Assembly: GCA_943369525.1 (NCBI GenBank)
Contig: CALRNL020000002.1
Coordinates: 62,001-126,000 of the forward strand
Direction: 5' to 3'
Origin: BAIKAL-G1 sp943369525
Lineage (GTDB): Bacteria > Cyanobacteriota > Cyanobacteriia > PCC-6307 > Cyanobiaceae
Length of the DNA stretch: 64,000 bases
This document shows, one piece after another, positions 29,372 to 37,303 of the stretch. Within the stretch, counting starts at the first letter, position 1. Each line of letters opens with the position of its first letter. A program made the position numbers and the translations under genes. Below the pieces are notes generated by a model. The model did no database searches, was not told the origin of the DNA, and saw only the letters and a list, made by a program, of their open reading frames with translations.

Positions 29372-29443
29372 TGCAACCGATCTGAGCCCTCTGATCAAAC
29401 GCCTTTCCCCTTCACTCCGTTTTCCCGCCGTTCCCCTACCGCC

Positions 29444-30289
29444 ATGGCCCCCCCCACCCTGCTCCATAGCCCCACAGACGGCCCACCGCGCCCCTCCGCA
29501 GAGGCCTTTCTGCGCTTCGAAGGGGTCACCAAGGTCTACCCAACCGCCAAGGGCCCCTACCCCGTGCTTGATCCGATCACCATGGGGGTGAACCAAGGGG
29601 AGTTCATGTGCGTGATCGGTCACTCCGGTTGCGGCAAGTCCACCCTGCTGAATCTGGTGTCCGGTTTCGCCACCCCTACCGAGGGTCGGGTGGTGCTGCA
29701 CGGCACCCCGATCACCAAGCCGGGCCCCGATCGCATGGTGGTGTTCCAGGGGTATGCCCTCCTGCCCTGGTTCACCGCCTACGAGAACGTGTATTTGGCG
29801 ATCGATTCGGTCAAGCCGAACCTGCCCGAGCGGGAGAAGCGGGAGATCACCCGCGAGCACCTCGCCATGGTGGGCCTCACCGAGGCGGCCGACAAGAAGA
29901 TTCTGCAGCTCTCCGGTGGCATGAAACAGCGGGTGGCCATCGCCCGGGCCCTCGCCATACGGCCGGAGGTGCTGATCCTCGATGAACCCTTCGGGGCCCT
30001 CGATGCGATCACCAAGGAGGAACTCCAGGAAGAACTGCTCACGATCTGGAACACCCAGAAGTGCACGGTGTTGATGATCACCCACGACATCGACGAGGCC
30101 CTGTTCCTCGCCGATCGCTTGGTGATGATGACCAATGGTCCCGCTGCCACGATCGGCGAGATCTTGGAGATCAACTTCCCAAGGCCCCGCAATCGCGAGG
30201 AGATCATGGAGGATCCGCGCTATTACGACCTGCGTAACCAGGCCCTCGATTTTCTCTACAGCCGCTTTGCCCACGACGACGCGGCCTAG
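29444..30289 (+). CDS. NrtD/CmpD-family ABC transporter ATPase
   Basis: The second, simple ATPase subunit, 281 residues, which pairs with the NrtC/CmpC-type protein. Walker A GHSGCGKST at about 59-67, signature LSGGMKQRVAIARALA, Walker B VLILDEPFGALD, and a His-loop MITHDIDEALF. The N-terminal region (EGVTKVYPTAKGPYPVLD) is of the nitrate/taurine ATPase family. A gap of 72 bases separates it from the fused ATPase, and no cytosolic nitrate or nitrite reductase gene is adjacent. Confidence 0.88.
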   Translation: MAPPTLLHSPTDGPPRPSAEAFLRFEGVTKVYPTAKGPYPVLDPITMGVNQGEFMCVIGHSGCGKSTLLNLVSGFATPTEGRVVLHGTPITKPGPDRMVVFQGYALLPWFTAYENVYLAIDSVKPNLPEREKREITREHLAMVGLTEAADKKILQLSGGMKQRVAIARALAIRPEVLILDEPFGALDAITKEELQEELLTIWNTQKCTVLMITHDIDEALFLADRLVMMTNGPAATIGEILEINFPRPRNREEIMEDPRYYDLRNQALDFLYSRFAHDDAA

Positions 30290-30311
30290 GCGCCGTCTCT
30301 CCATCGACAAC

Positions 30312-30339
30312 AAAAAGCTCCGGCCTTCAGGCCGGAGCT
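30312..30339 (-). terminator. Intrinsic terminator of the small heat-shock gene
   Basis: A 10-bp perfect stem AGCTCCGGCC / GGCCGGAGCT (30316-30325 and 30330-30339) with loop TTCA. On the minus strand it is followed by TTTTT, the standard intrinsic terminator form. It lies downstream of the heat-shock gene in its reading direction. On the plus strand no T-run follows, so any termination of the transporter operon here would be weak. Confidence 0.85.
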
Positions 30340-30417
30340 GGGTCCCCTTCTGGTGTGGGTCTGGTTAGGGCGGTATGGGGCTGGGGTGGCCCAGGGGGTC
30401 GCTCCCTAGGCGGCCCC

Positions 30418-30813
30418 TCAGCCTTCCACGGTCACCGACACGCTGGTGGCGGTTTGGGCCTTGGGGGCGGTGACGGTCAGCAGGCCATCGCGGTAGTGGG
30501 CTTCGAGGCCCTCGCGGTTGATCCCAGCCGGGAAGCGGAAGCTGCGGCTCCAGGTGCCGTAGGTCAATTCGCTCAGTAGCGCGGTCCCAGCGTTATCGCC
30601 CTGGTCTGGGGCTGGACGCTGGGCAGTGATCACCAGGCTGCGGTCGGTGGCCTTGACGTCGATGGACTCTTTGGTGACACCGGGCAGTTCCAAAGTGATA
30701 CGGAAACCGGTCTCCGTATCGAGCACTTCCGCGGCCGGGATGCGCTCGGCGGTTTGCAGTTGCTGCTCGAGGCGATTGAGCAGGTCGTAGCGGGATTGGC
30801 GCAGGGTCAGCAT
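30418..30813 (-). CDS. Small heat-shock protein, Hsp20/alpha-crystallin family
   Basis: A 131-residue chaperone that holds unfolding proteins. The alpha-crystallin domain runs from about residue 26 to 125: AEVLDTETGFRITLELPGVTKESIDVKA ... RSFRFPAGINREGLEAHYRDGLLTVTAPKA; the closing GLLTVTAPK motif is typical. Few residues extend beyond the domain. It resembles cyanobacterial HspA. No CIRCE-like element was visible upstream. Confidence 0.92.
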   Translation of the reverse strand: MLTLRQSRYDLLNRLEQQLQTAERIPAAEVLDTETGFRITLELPGVTKESIDVKATDRSLVITAQRPAPDQGDNAGTALLSELTYGTWSRSFRFPAGINREGLEAHYRDGLLTVTAPKAQTATSVSVTVEG

Positions 30814-31041
30814 GGCGTTGGATCCGTTGGGTGCGACTGCGGCCTGTCAGCCGCCCGGTCAATGTGGCCTGGCTGGTTGGAAGCCAGAAGGGCGAGAACC
30901 GACCCTCGCTTTACGGCGCTCCCACCCCCAGTTCGGGCTCCCCAACCGGGGTGGCGTGACAACCGAATGGGCCCGCCCAGGGCTTCTGGAGTTCAACGCC
31001 AAAGTCTGTGGAGAGCCTTCAACGTTTCAGGCCCCAGATCC

Positions 31042-31545
31042 TCAAAGCCACCACCAATCGCTGAAGCTGGCCGCCTGGCCGATGGCCTGGCCGTGGCGGT
31101 CCCAGAGGGTCCAGAGGCGGGCGCCGCGCAGCTGGAAGCGGCGGCCGTCGCTGTCGATGCGGATGCCGCCGTAGCCGCCGATGGCCTGGCGCTGGCGGGC
31201 CTCGGCCAGCATCTCGGCCCGGCCCTGGCGCTCAGCCGGTTCGGCGGTGAGCCGCGAAGCCAGACCCACCATCGCTGCCCAGGGCCGCCGCCAAAGGGCC
31301 AATGCCTGGGCGTTGGCATAGATCAGCCGCGGATCGCTACTGCCGTCGTGGGCGAGCACCACCCGGGGGGCGGCAAACAGGGCCTGGGCCTGCTGCAGGC
31401 CGGATTGTTCCGGCCGGATCCCCGCCAACAGGTGCCGGCCGAAGCCCCGTTGGTGGGAGCCCAGGATCAGGGTCGCCAGCTCCTGCTGATCGTCGCTGAG
31501 CCAGGGAGCGCTTGCTGGCCCGTTGGGCCTGGCCCCAGCCGTCAT
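31042..31545 (-). CDS. MEKHLA domain protein
   Basis: A 167-residue protein resembling the MEKHLA family (a PAS-like domain first noted in plant HD-ZIP III factors and present alone in cyanobacteria). Supporting stretches are VLAHDGSSDPRLIYANAQALALWRRPW and the closing QLRGARLWTLWDRHGQAIGQAASFSDWW. Its start overlaps the end of the SWIM gene by four bases (ATGA), indicating translational coupling with it. The ligand, if any, is unknown. Confidence 0.8.
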   Translation of the reverse strand: MTAGARPNGPASAPWLSDDQQELATLILGSHQRGFGRHLLAGIRPEQSGLQQAQALFAAPRVVLAHDGSSDPRLIYANAQALALWRRPWAAMVGLASRLTAEPAERQGRAEMLAEARQRQAIGGYGGIRIDSDGRRFQLRGARLWTLWDRHGQAIGQAASFSDWWWL

Positions 31546-32531
31546 CGCCGGGCGGGTTGGGTCTTGGCGCCAACGCGGGCCTGGTTAGGTGCCGCCCCAC
31601 CGCTGCTTGGGCTGGCCGACTCCCCTGGTCCAACAGCACCTTGGGCCCCATGGTCTTCCCCCATGGAGCGACCCGCCGCCATGGCCGTGGCCATCGCCGC
31701 CTGGGCCAGCCCCTGGGCCTGGGCCTTGAGGTGGGCCAGGAACTGCAGGCTCGCCTCCGGGAAGCGGCCGTCTTCGGCCAGGGGCAGGGGGCCGGCCTCC
31801 TCCAGGCCCGACTCCCCTTCCATCGCTGGCGTGATCACCACCAGGGCGGGATCGAGGGGGGCGTTGTAGCGCCACCAGCGGCCGGGATCACCGATCGCCA
31901 CCGGGGTGGGATGGGCCACGGCTGCGGCGCCAGCGTCCAGGCCCTGGCTGGCCCGCAGGGCCTGGGCCCGTTGCTGCAAGAGCTCGCGCCGCTGTAGGGC
32001 CAGGTCGGCCAGCAGCTGGCTGCGGGTGCGACCGCGCAGCTGGAACAACACAAAGGGGTCTTCGCTGAAGCGATCGCCCATCAGGTAAAAGACGGCGCTG
32101 GCGTGTTTACAGGGGTTGGCCTTGTCGGGGCAGCTGCATTCGCTGCGCACCTCCTGCAACTTGAACGGGAACAGGCGCCGACCGCTGGCCGCAAAGGCCC
32201 GCTCGATGTCCTGGGGCATGATCCCGGCCAGCAGCTGGGCCGACCAGCGGGCCTTCTGGCCCAGGGCTTCGAGCACGTAGCCCCAGTCCGCGTCGCTGAG
32301 CACATCGAGCCAGAGCTTCACCTTGTAGGGCTCGCTCTCGCTGCCCTGCACCCGGGCATGGACCCGGCGTCCCTCAAAGCGGATCGAGAGCACATTGCCC
32401 TCGCGGGCGTAGGTCCAGGCGCGCTCCAGCCGTTTTTTGTAGCGGTAGGAGTTGATCAGCTCCATCCACTGCTCCACCCACCAGGGCTGCTGGCCGAGGC
32501 CCTGGTCGCCGAGGGAGGTCGTGATCGTCAT
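31542..32531 (-). CDS. SWIM zinc-finger domain protein
   Basis: The 329-residue protein carries a SWIM-type zinc finger at CSCPDKANPCKHASAVFYLMGDRF (ligands Cys, Cys, Cys, His, about residues 133-145), preceded by a basic, aromatic N-terminal half (SYRYKKRLERAWTYAREG) and followed by a low-complexity Ala/Gln/Gly-rich tail. SWIM domains bind DNA or proteins and in cyanobacteria often lie close to SNF2 helicase genes, as here. Its last codons overlap the MEKHLA gene start, and the unrecognised gene upstream ends one base before its ATG. Confidence 0.85.
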   Translation of the reverse strand: MTITTSLGDQGLGQQPWWVEQWMELINSYRYKKRLERAWTYAREGNVLSIRFEGRRVHARVQGSESEPYKVKLWLDVLSDADWGYVLEALGQKARWSAQLLAGIMPQDIERAFAASGRRLFPFKLQEVRSECSCPDKANPCKHASAVFYLMGDRFSEDPFVLFQLRGRTRSQLLADLALQRRELLQQRAQALRASQGLDAGAAAVAHPTPVAIGDPGRWWRYNAPLDPALVVITPAMEGESGLEEAGPLPLAEDGRFPEASLQFLAHLKAQAQGLAQAAMATAMAAGRSMGEDHGAQGAVGPGESASPSSGGAAPNQARVGAKTQPARR

Positions 32532-32532
32532 C

Positions 32533-33405
32533 TCAGTTGCTGAAGCGGCCTTGAAAGTAGGCCGCTGCCGAACGGATGTAGTTGCGGATGTCGTCCAGCA
32601 TCCAGGGATTGTCCGCGATCTGGCTTGAGGGCGGATCGGTCACGAAGCTGGGGCAGCCCTTCGACACATCCAGGTTGAAGTCGGCGAAGTGGTGGAAGGT
32701 GGAGTGGGCCAGCACGGCACCGGCGCCGGGGCGATCTTCAATCACGGCTGAAATCTGGCGGGCGCCCGATTGCACGGAATGGCCCTGCAACAACACGGTC
32801 TGGTCGGGATGGTTGGGGATCAGAACACCCTCGTGGGGGTGGGCTGGAATCACCAGGGCGCCGGGGATCAGGCTCTCGAAAGCCAGGATCGGGTGCTCGG
32901 CCATCTTGCTCACCACCTGCACACCCCCGTTCTGGCCGGTGACCACGCAGGGCCATTGAATGCCGGGGCAGCCGGGATTGGCGTATTCGGGCCTCTCGGG
33001 ATCCGGGTTGGTGTCCAGGCTATGGAACTGGTTGGTTTGGCCGAGGGATTGCAGGGAGGCGCTGCAGTTGCGCACGCTGGCGCCCAGGTCGGCGTGGTCG
33101 CGGGCATACACAATCGAGGTGCCTTTGCTGCGGGCGGCTTCCAGGGCCTGGTAGAAACTGGCGCCCGGGGTTTCACCCGCATCGGCGCCAATCAGCCATA
33201 CCTGCGAATAATGACCGGCGCTTAGGTTGCGCTGGAGCTGTTCAATTGCGGCCCCATCGGTTGGGTAGGCCTGGCCGATGCAGCTGGCGGTCGGATCCAT
33301 CTGGCGACAACCGAGCTCGATCGTGTCGCGGAGGATGCTGAAGCGATCGCTTCCCCAGTCATCGTCACTCTGCGGAATGGTGATCTGCAGAAGGGCGTTC
33401 GCCAT
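32533..33405 (-). CDS. Unrecognised protein in the SNF2/SWIM cluster (possibly ThuA-like fold)
   Basis: A 290-residue protein with alternating strands and helices and conserved-looking features: VWLIGADAGETPGASF, GALVIPAHPHEGVLIPNHPDQTVLLQGHSVQSGA and VLAHSTFHHFADFNLDVSKG. The closing His-rich pattern near a Thr/Ser recalls ThuA/glutamine-amidotransferase-like folds, but I cannot place it firmly. It has no signal peptide. Its stop lies a single base from the SWIM gene start, pointing to a shared transcript. Function unknown. Confidence 0.75.
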   Translation of the reverse strand: MANALLQITIPQSDDDWGSDRFSILRDTIELGCRQMDPTASCIGQAYPTDGAAIEQLQRNLSAGHYSQVWLIGADAGETPGASFYQALEAARSKGTSIVYARDHADLGASVRNCSASLQSLGQTNQFHSLDTNPDPERPEYANPGCPGIQWPCVVTGQNGGVQVVSKMAEHPILAFESLIPGALVIPAHPHEGVLIPNHPDQTVLLQGHSVQSGARQISAVIEDRPGAGAVLAHSTFHHFADFNLDVSKGCPSFVTDPPSSQIADNPWMLDDIRNYIRSAAAYFQGRFSN

Positions 33406-33676
33406 GGTGGTGGGGCGGGGGCAGCGGTTCCCTTGACGTTAGTCGCCTCAGCGGGCCTGGGCCCCGGCCCCGCCGGCTCGTCCAACCGGGCTCCGCCAGC
33501 CTGGCGCTGGTCTCGCCATGGGCTCCTGGGCCGGGGTCTCCGCCCCCAAAAAAACCTCGCCGAAACCTGTCCCATATTTCTTCCTATTTCTATTGCCATT
33601 GCCATTCCTATGACCATTCGCCCTCGCCCTTGACTGCTCCTGCCAGGGCCCGGGCTTTGGCAGGTGAGGACCAGGC

Positions 33677-36600
33677 TCAGTCCTCCAGGGCCACCAGGTC
33701 GCGCAGCTGGCCCATCTCCAGGCCCCCGAGCCAGTCCTCCCCCGAGCCGATGATGTCTTCGGCCAGGCGCGATTTCTCGCGGATCATGCGGTCGATCCGT
33801 TCTTCCACCGAGCCGCTGGTGATGAATTTGTGCACCAGCACCCGGTTGGTTTGGCCAATCCGGTAAGCCCGGTCCGTGGCCTGGTTTTCCACGGCCGGGT
33901 TCCACCAGCGGTCGATGTGGAACACGTGGCTGGCCCGGGTGAGGTTGAGGCCCACCCCACCGGCCTTGAGCGAGAGCAGGAATAGCTGGGGGCCGCGGGG
34001 ATCCTCCTGGAAGCGATCGACCATGGCTTGGCGTTCGTTCTTGCTGGTGTTGCCATAGAGAAAGGGCACCTCCTGGCGCCAGCGCCGCTCCAGGTGGGCC
34101 TTGAGCAGGTGCCCCCATTCGGCGAACTGGGTGAACAGCAGGGCCCGATCGCCCGCCTCGATCACCTCTTCGAGGATTTCTTCGAGCCGCTGCACCTTGG
34201 CGCTTCGGGCGGCAAACCCCGCCTCGACCGCCTGCTCCTTGAGGGCTAGGGCCGGGTGGTTGCAGATCTGCTTGAGCTTGGTGAGCAGGGCCAGCACCTG
34301 GCCGTGTTTCTGGCCCAGGGGCGAGCGGGCGATCGCATCGAGGCTCTCCTCCACGGTTTTGTTGTAGAGCTGTTTCTGCTCGGGGGCCAGGCCCACCCAT
34401 TCGCTCAGTTCCACCTTCTCGGGCAGGTCGGAGATGATCGATTGGTCGGTTTTGAGCCGGCGCAGGATGAAGGGGCCCACCCGGCCCTTGAGGTCCCGCA
34501 GGGACGACATATCGCCATAGCGCTCGATCGGCAGGCGGTAGCGCTGGCGGAAGAAGGCCTCATCGCCGAGCACCTTGGGGTTGAGGAAGTCCATCAGGGC
34601 CCAGAGCTCGCTCACCCGGTTCTCCACCGGCGTGCCGGTGAGGGCGATCCGAAAACGACCTTGCTTACCGGGCCGGCCCAGGTCGCGGGTGGCCTGGCTC
34701 TGTTTGGCGCTGGGGTTCTTGATCGCCTGGGCTTCATCGATCACCACCCCCTGCCAGTCGATGCACTCGAGCAGTTCGCTATCGCGTTGCAGTAGCCCGT
34801 AGCTGGTCAGCACCAGGTCGATGCCGGCTAGGGCCTTCTTCAGGGCTGGTTCGTTGGCGGGCCGGCGCGGGCCGTAGTGCTCGCGCACCTGCAATTCGGG
34901 CGTGAAGCCGGCCGCCTCCCGTTTCCAATTGGTCAGCACGGAGGTGGGCGCCACCAACAGCACCGGCCGTTTGAGTTCGCCTTCGGCCTTGAGGTGTTGC
35001 AGGAAGGCCAGCAGCTGGATCGTCTTGCCCAGGCCCATGTCGTCGGCCAGGCAGGCCCCCTGGTCGAAGCGATGCAGGAAGGCCAGCCAACCCAGGCCCC
35101 GTTCCTGGTAGGGCCGCAGCTGGCCGGCAAAGCCCTCCGGGGCGGGCAGGGGGTCGGGGGCCTTTTGCTGGTGGTATTGCTCCAGCACGGCCTGCAGGCG
35201 CGGGCCCGGGTTGAACTGGTGCACTGGCAGGCGGTGCAGGGTTTCGCCTTCGTTGCCCGTGATGCGGAGGGCTTCATCGAGGCTGAAGCCGGGATCCAGG
35301 GCGCAAAACTTTTCAGCGTTCTTGAGATCGCCGGGCCGCAGCTCAATCCAGGCCCCCTTGTGCTGCACCAGGGGGCTGCGCTTGGCCGAGAGGCGCTCGA
35401 GATCGCGCAGGTTGAGGGTGACGCCGCCAATCATCAGCTCCCAGCTCCGGCTGAGGCTTTCGCCCAGGGTGAAGCCCCGCGATGTGGTCGGCAGTTCCGC
35501 TTCGATCGCCAGGCCGAGGCGGCTGGCCAGGCCGCCGCTGAGGCTGGCCGGCAACACCACCCCCACGCCCACATCGCGCAGGCGGGCGGCGGCGGTGCGC
35601 ACCAGCACAAAGGCCTCCGCCGGGGTGAGCTGCATCGTCTCCGGGGCGGCGGCATCGAGGCCCCGCTCGATCGGCTCAAACACCTGCAGGGCCCGGCCCA
35701 GGCCCTCCAGCAGCAGGGCGCCGGGGTTGTCCAGGGTCATTTCCCCCAGGGCTAGCTGGTTGTCGCCTGCCGCCCAAACCGTGGCGGCGGAGAGTTTCAA
35801 GCTGGGGTCAGCCTCGGCCTGGAGGCTGAAGCGCAGCTCCCACAATTCCTCCCCCTCCGGCGGCGTGAACAGTTCCAGGCAGGCGTGGGCGGGCTCCACC
35901 CGGCCGGCCACCGCCTCGCGCCAGTGGTGGGTGGCGGTTTCCAACCGTTCGGCGTCCTCGCCATCGAGCTCCAGCCGGCCATCGCCCGGGCCGAGGGCCT
36001 TTTGCCAGGCGCCCAGCAGGGGATCGAGGCCGGGGCAACTGGGGCTGAAGCCCGCCCGCAGTTGGCCATCGAGCAGGGCCTCCAGCAGCCGGGCCACCAA
36101 GAGTCGCTGGGAGCCGGGCCGGCGGCAGCTGAGGCCGTTGCTGCGCTCACCGGCATCCACCACCTGGGGCAGGCCTGTGGCCAGGTCTTCGAGGCGGCGG
36201 CGGTCGTCTTCGCGGTTGAGCAGCGGTTGCCAGCGGCCCCGGCCGTGGCGGGCCTCCGGTAGCCAGCGGCCCCGGGCCAGCAGGCTCAGGCTCCAGCGCT
36301 CCAGGTGACTCCACCAGCGCAGTTCATCGGCCAGGTCGCTTTGGGCTCCGGCCAGGGGTAGCTGGTTGAGCCATTGGGCGGCGGCGGCGGGCTTGAGCAG
36401 CCAGCCCTCGACCCGCCAGGGCCACCACTCCACCTGTTTGGGCAGGGGTTCGCCGGCCTGGAGCGGCAGGCCACTCCAGATCGCTCCGTCGGAGTCGCTG
36501 CTTTTGCGGCCGCGGCTGGCCTGGCGGCGGCTGGGCAGGGTGAGGCTGGCCTCGGCGGGCCGGGAGTCCTCCGACCACAGATCCAGGTCCTCCAGCCAGG

Positions 36601-36778
36601 CGCCCAGGTCGTCCTGGTTAAGGCTGAGCGGGTGGTCCGGCACGTCGCTGTCGGGGGTCACCGGCGTGGCCACCCGCCAGGTGTCGGCCCACAGCAGCAG
36701 CCCCGCCGCCATGCGGCCGTTGGTGGCGGTGGGGCCCGCCTTGGTGGCGGGCAGCCAGGTGGCATGCAGCAGGCTCAT
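33677..36778 (-). CDS. SNF2/DEAD-box family ATPase (HepA-like)
   Basis: A 1033-residue SNF2-family protein. The N-terminal half is helicase-associated sequence of the HepA type. The C-terminal ATPase core has the motif DDMGLGKTIQ (Walker A), DEAQAIKNP (motif II), LTGTPVENRVSELW (motif III), then LLSLKAGGVGLNLTRASHVFHIDRWWNPAVENQATDRAYRIGQ (motifs V and VI). In bacteria these remodel protein-DNA or RNA-polymerase complexes. The start overlaps the upstream membrane-protein gene by four bases (ATGA). A 271-base gap follows before the unrecognised gene. Confidence 0.93.
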   Translation of the reverse strand: MSLLHATWLPATKAGPTATNGRMAAGLLLWADTWRVATPVTPDSDVPDHPLSLNQDDLGAWLEDLDLWSEDSRPAEASLTLPSRRQASRGRKSSDSDGAIWSGLPLQAGEPLPKQVEWWPWRVEGWLLKPAAAAQWLNQLPLAGAQSDLADELRWWSHLERWSLSLLARGRWLPEARHGRGRWQPLLNREDDRRRLEDLATGLPQVVDAGERSNGLSCRRPGSQRLLVARLLEALLDGQLRAGFSPSCPGLDPLLGAWQKALGPGDGRLELDGEDAERLETATHHWREAVAGRVEPAHACLELFTPPEGEELWELRFSLQAEADPSLKLSAATVWAAGDNQLALGEMTLDNPGALLLEGLGRALQVFEPIERGLDAAAPETMQLTPAEAFVLVRTAAARLRDVGVGVVLPASLSGGLASRLGLAIEAELPTTSRGFTLGESLSRSWELMIGGVTLNLRDLERLSAKRSPLVQHKGAWIELRPGDLKNAEKFCALDPGFSLDEALRITGNEGETLHRLPVHQFNPGPRLQAVLEQYHQQKAPDPLPAPEGFAGQLRPYQERGLGWLAFLHRFDQGACLADDMGLGKTIQLLAFLQHLKAEGELKRPVLLVAPTSVLTNWKREAAGFTPELQVREHYGPRRPANEPALKKALAGIDLVLTSYGLLQRDSELLECIDWQGVVIDEAQAIKNPSAKQSQATRDLGRPGKQGRFRIALTGTPVENRVSELWALMDFLNPKVLGDEAFFRQRYRLPIERYGDMSSLRDLKGRVGPFILRRLKTDQSIISDLPEKVELSEWVGLAPEQKQLYNKTVEESLDAIARSPLGQKHGQVLALLTKLKQICNHPALALKEQAVEAGFAARSAKVQRLEEILEEVIEAGDRALLFTQFAEWGHLLKAHLERRWRQEVPFLYGNTSKNERQAMVDRFQEDPRGPQLFLLSLKAGGVGLNLTRASHVFHIDRWWNPAVENQATDRAYRIGQTNRVLVHKFITSGSVEERIDRMIREKSRLAEDIIGSGEDWLGGLEMGQLRDLVALED

Positions 36779-37224
36779 GGCCTAGGGGCGCTCCGCAGGC
36801 GTTGAACCCCGTGCAACAGCACGGCTGCGCCGATCAACGGCAGCCAGGCACGGAGTAAGCCCATCATCACCGCTGGCGCCACGGCCGCCAGGGCCCTGGG
36901 GAGCGGTTGGTCGGCCGGCCAGGCCGCCACCGGCGGCAAGCCGAGGCTGTGGATGCCGCAGACGGCGCCCACCAATCCGGCCTGGAGGTGGCTGTCGCCC
37001 GGGTCGACCCGCTGCAAATGGAAGGCGAGCAGGCCATAGAAGAAGCCACACCCCCCCGCGCGCAGGGCCGGCTCCAGCCCTAAGGGGAGTCCTAGGGCCA
37101 GGGCGCAGAGGCCTGCGCCTAGGGCCCAGGCGATCGAGCGCAGCCGCAGCTCGGCGCGGGACTCGCCGCGGCACTCGGCGCCGCTGGCAGGCTCGGCTAG
37201 GACCGGATCGGGCGACACACGCAA
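36775..37224 (-). CDS. Small hydrophobic hypothetical membrane protein
   Basis: A 149-residue protein with four or so hydrophobic segments (about residues 28-50, 55-70, 82-105, 115-142) and a polar N-terminus. I do not recognise it. Its last codons overlap the start of the SNF2 gene (ATGA), so the pair is probably translated together; this coupling is the main support that it is real. It lies divergently to alaS. Confidence 0.55.
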   Translation of the reverse strand: MRVSPDPVLAEPASGAECRGESRAELRLRSIAWALGAGLCALALGLPLGLEPALRAGGCGFFYGLLAFHLQRVDPGDSHLQAGLVGAVCGIHSLGLPPVAAWPADQPLPRALAAVAPAVMMGLLRAWLPLIGAAVLLHGVQRLRSAPRP

Positions 37225-37303
37225 GGGAAGGCAGGGCGCGGAGCCCTTCGGGCCTGTGCTGGGCGATCATGCCTTCTCTAGGGCTGTTTTGCCGCGTCGG
37301 ACC

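Noticed and set aside
33222..34400. 392-codon minus-strand frame overlapping the SNF2 gene end
   Set aside because: It reads as Arg/Pro/Gly-rich filler in another frame of the SNF2 and 32533-33405 genes, whose motifs are clear.
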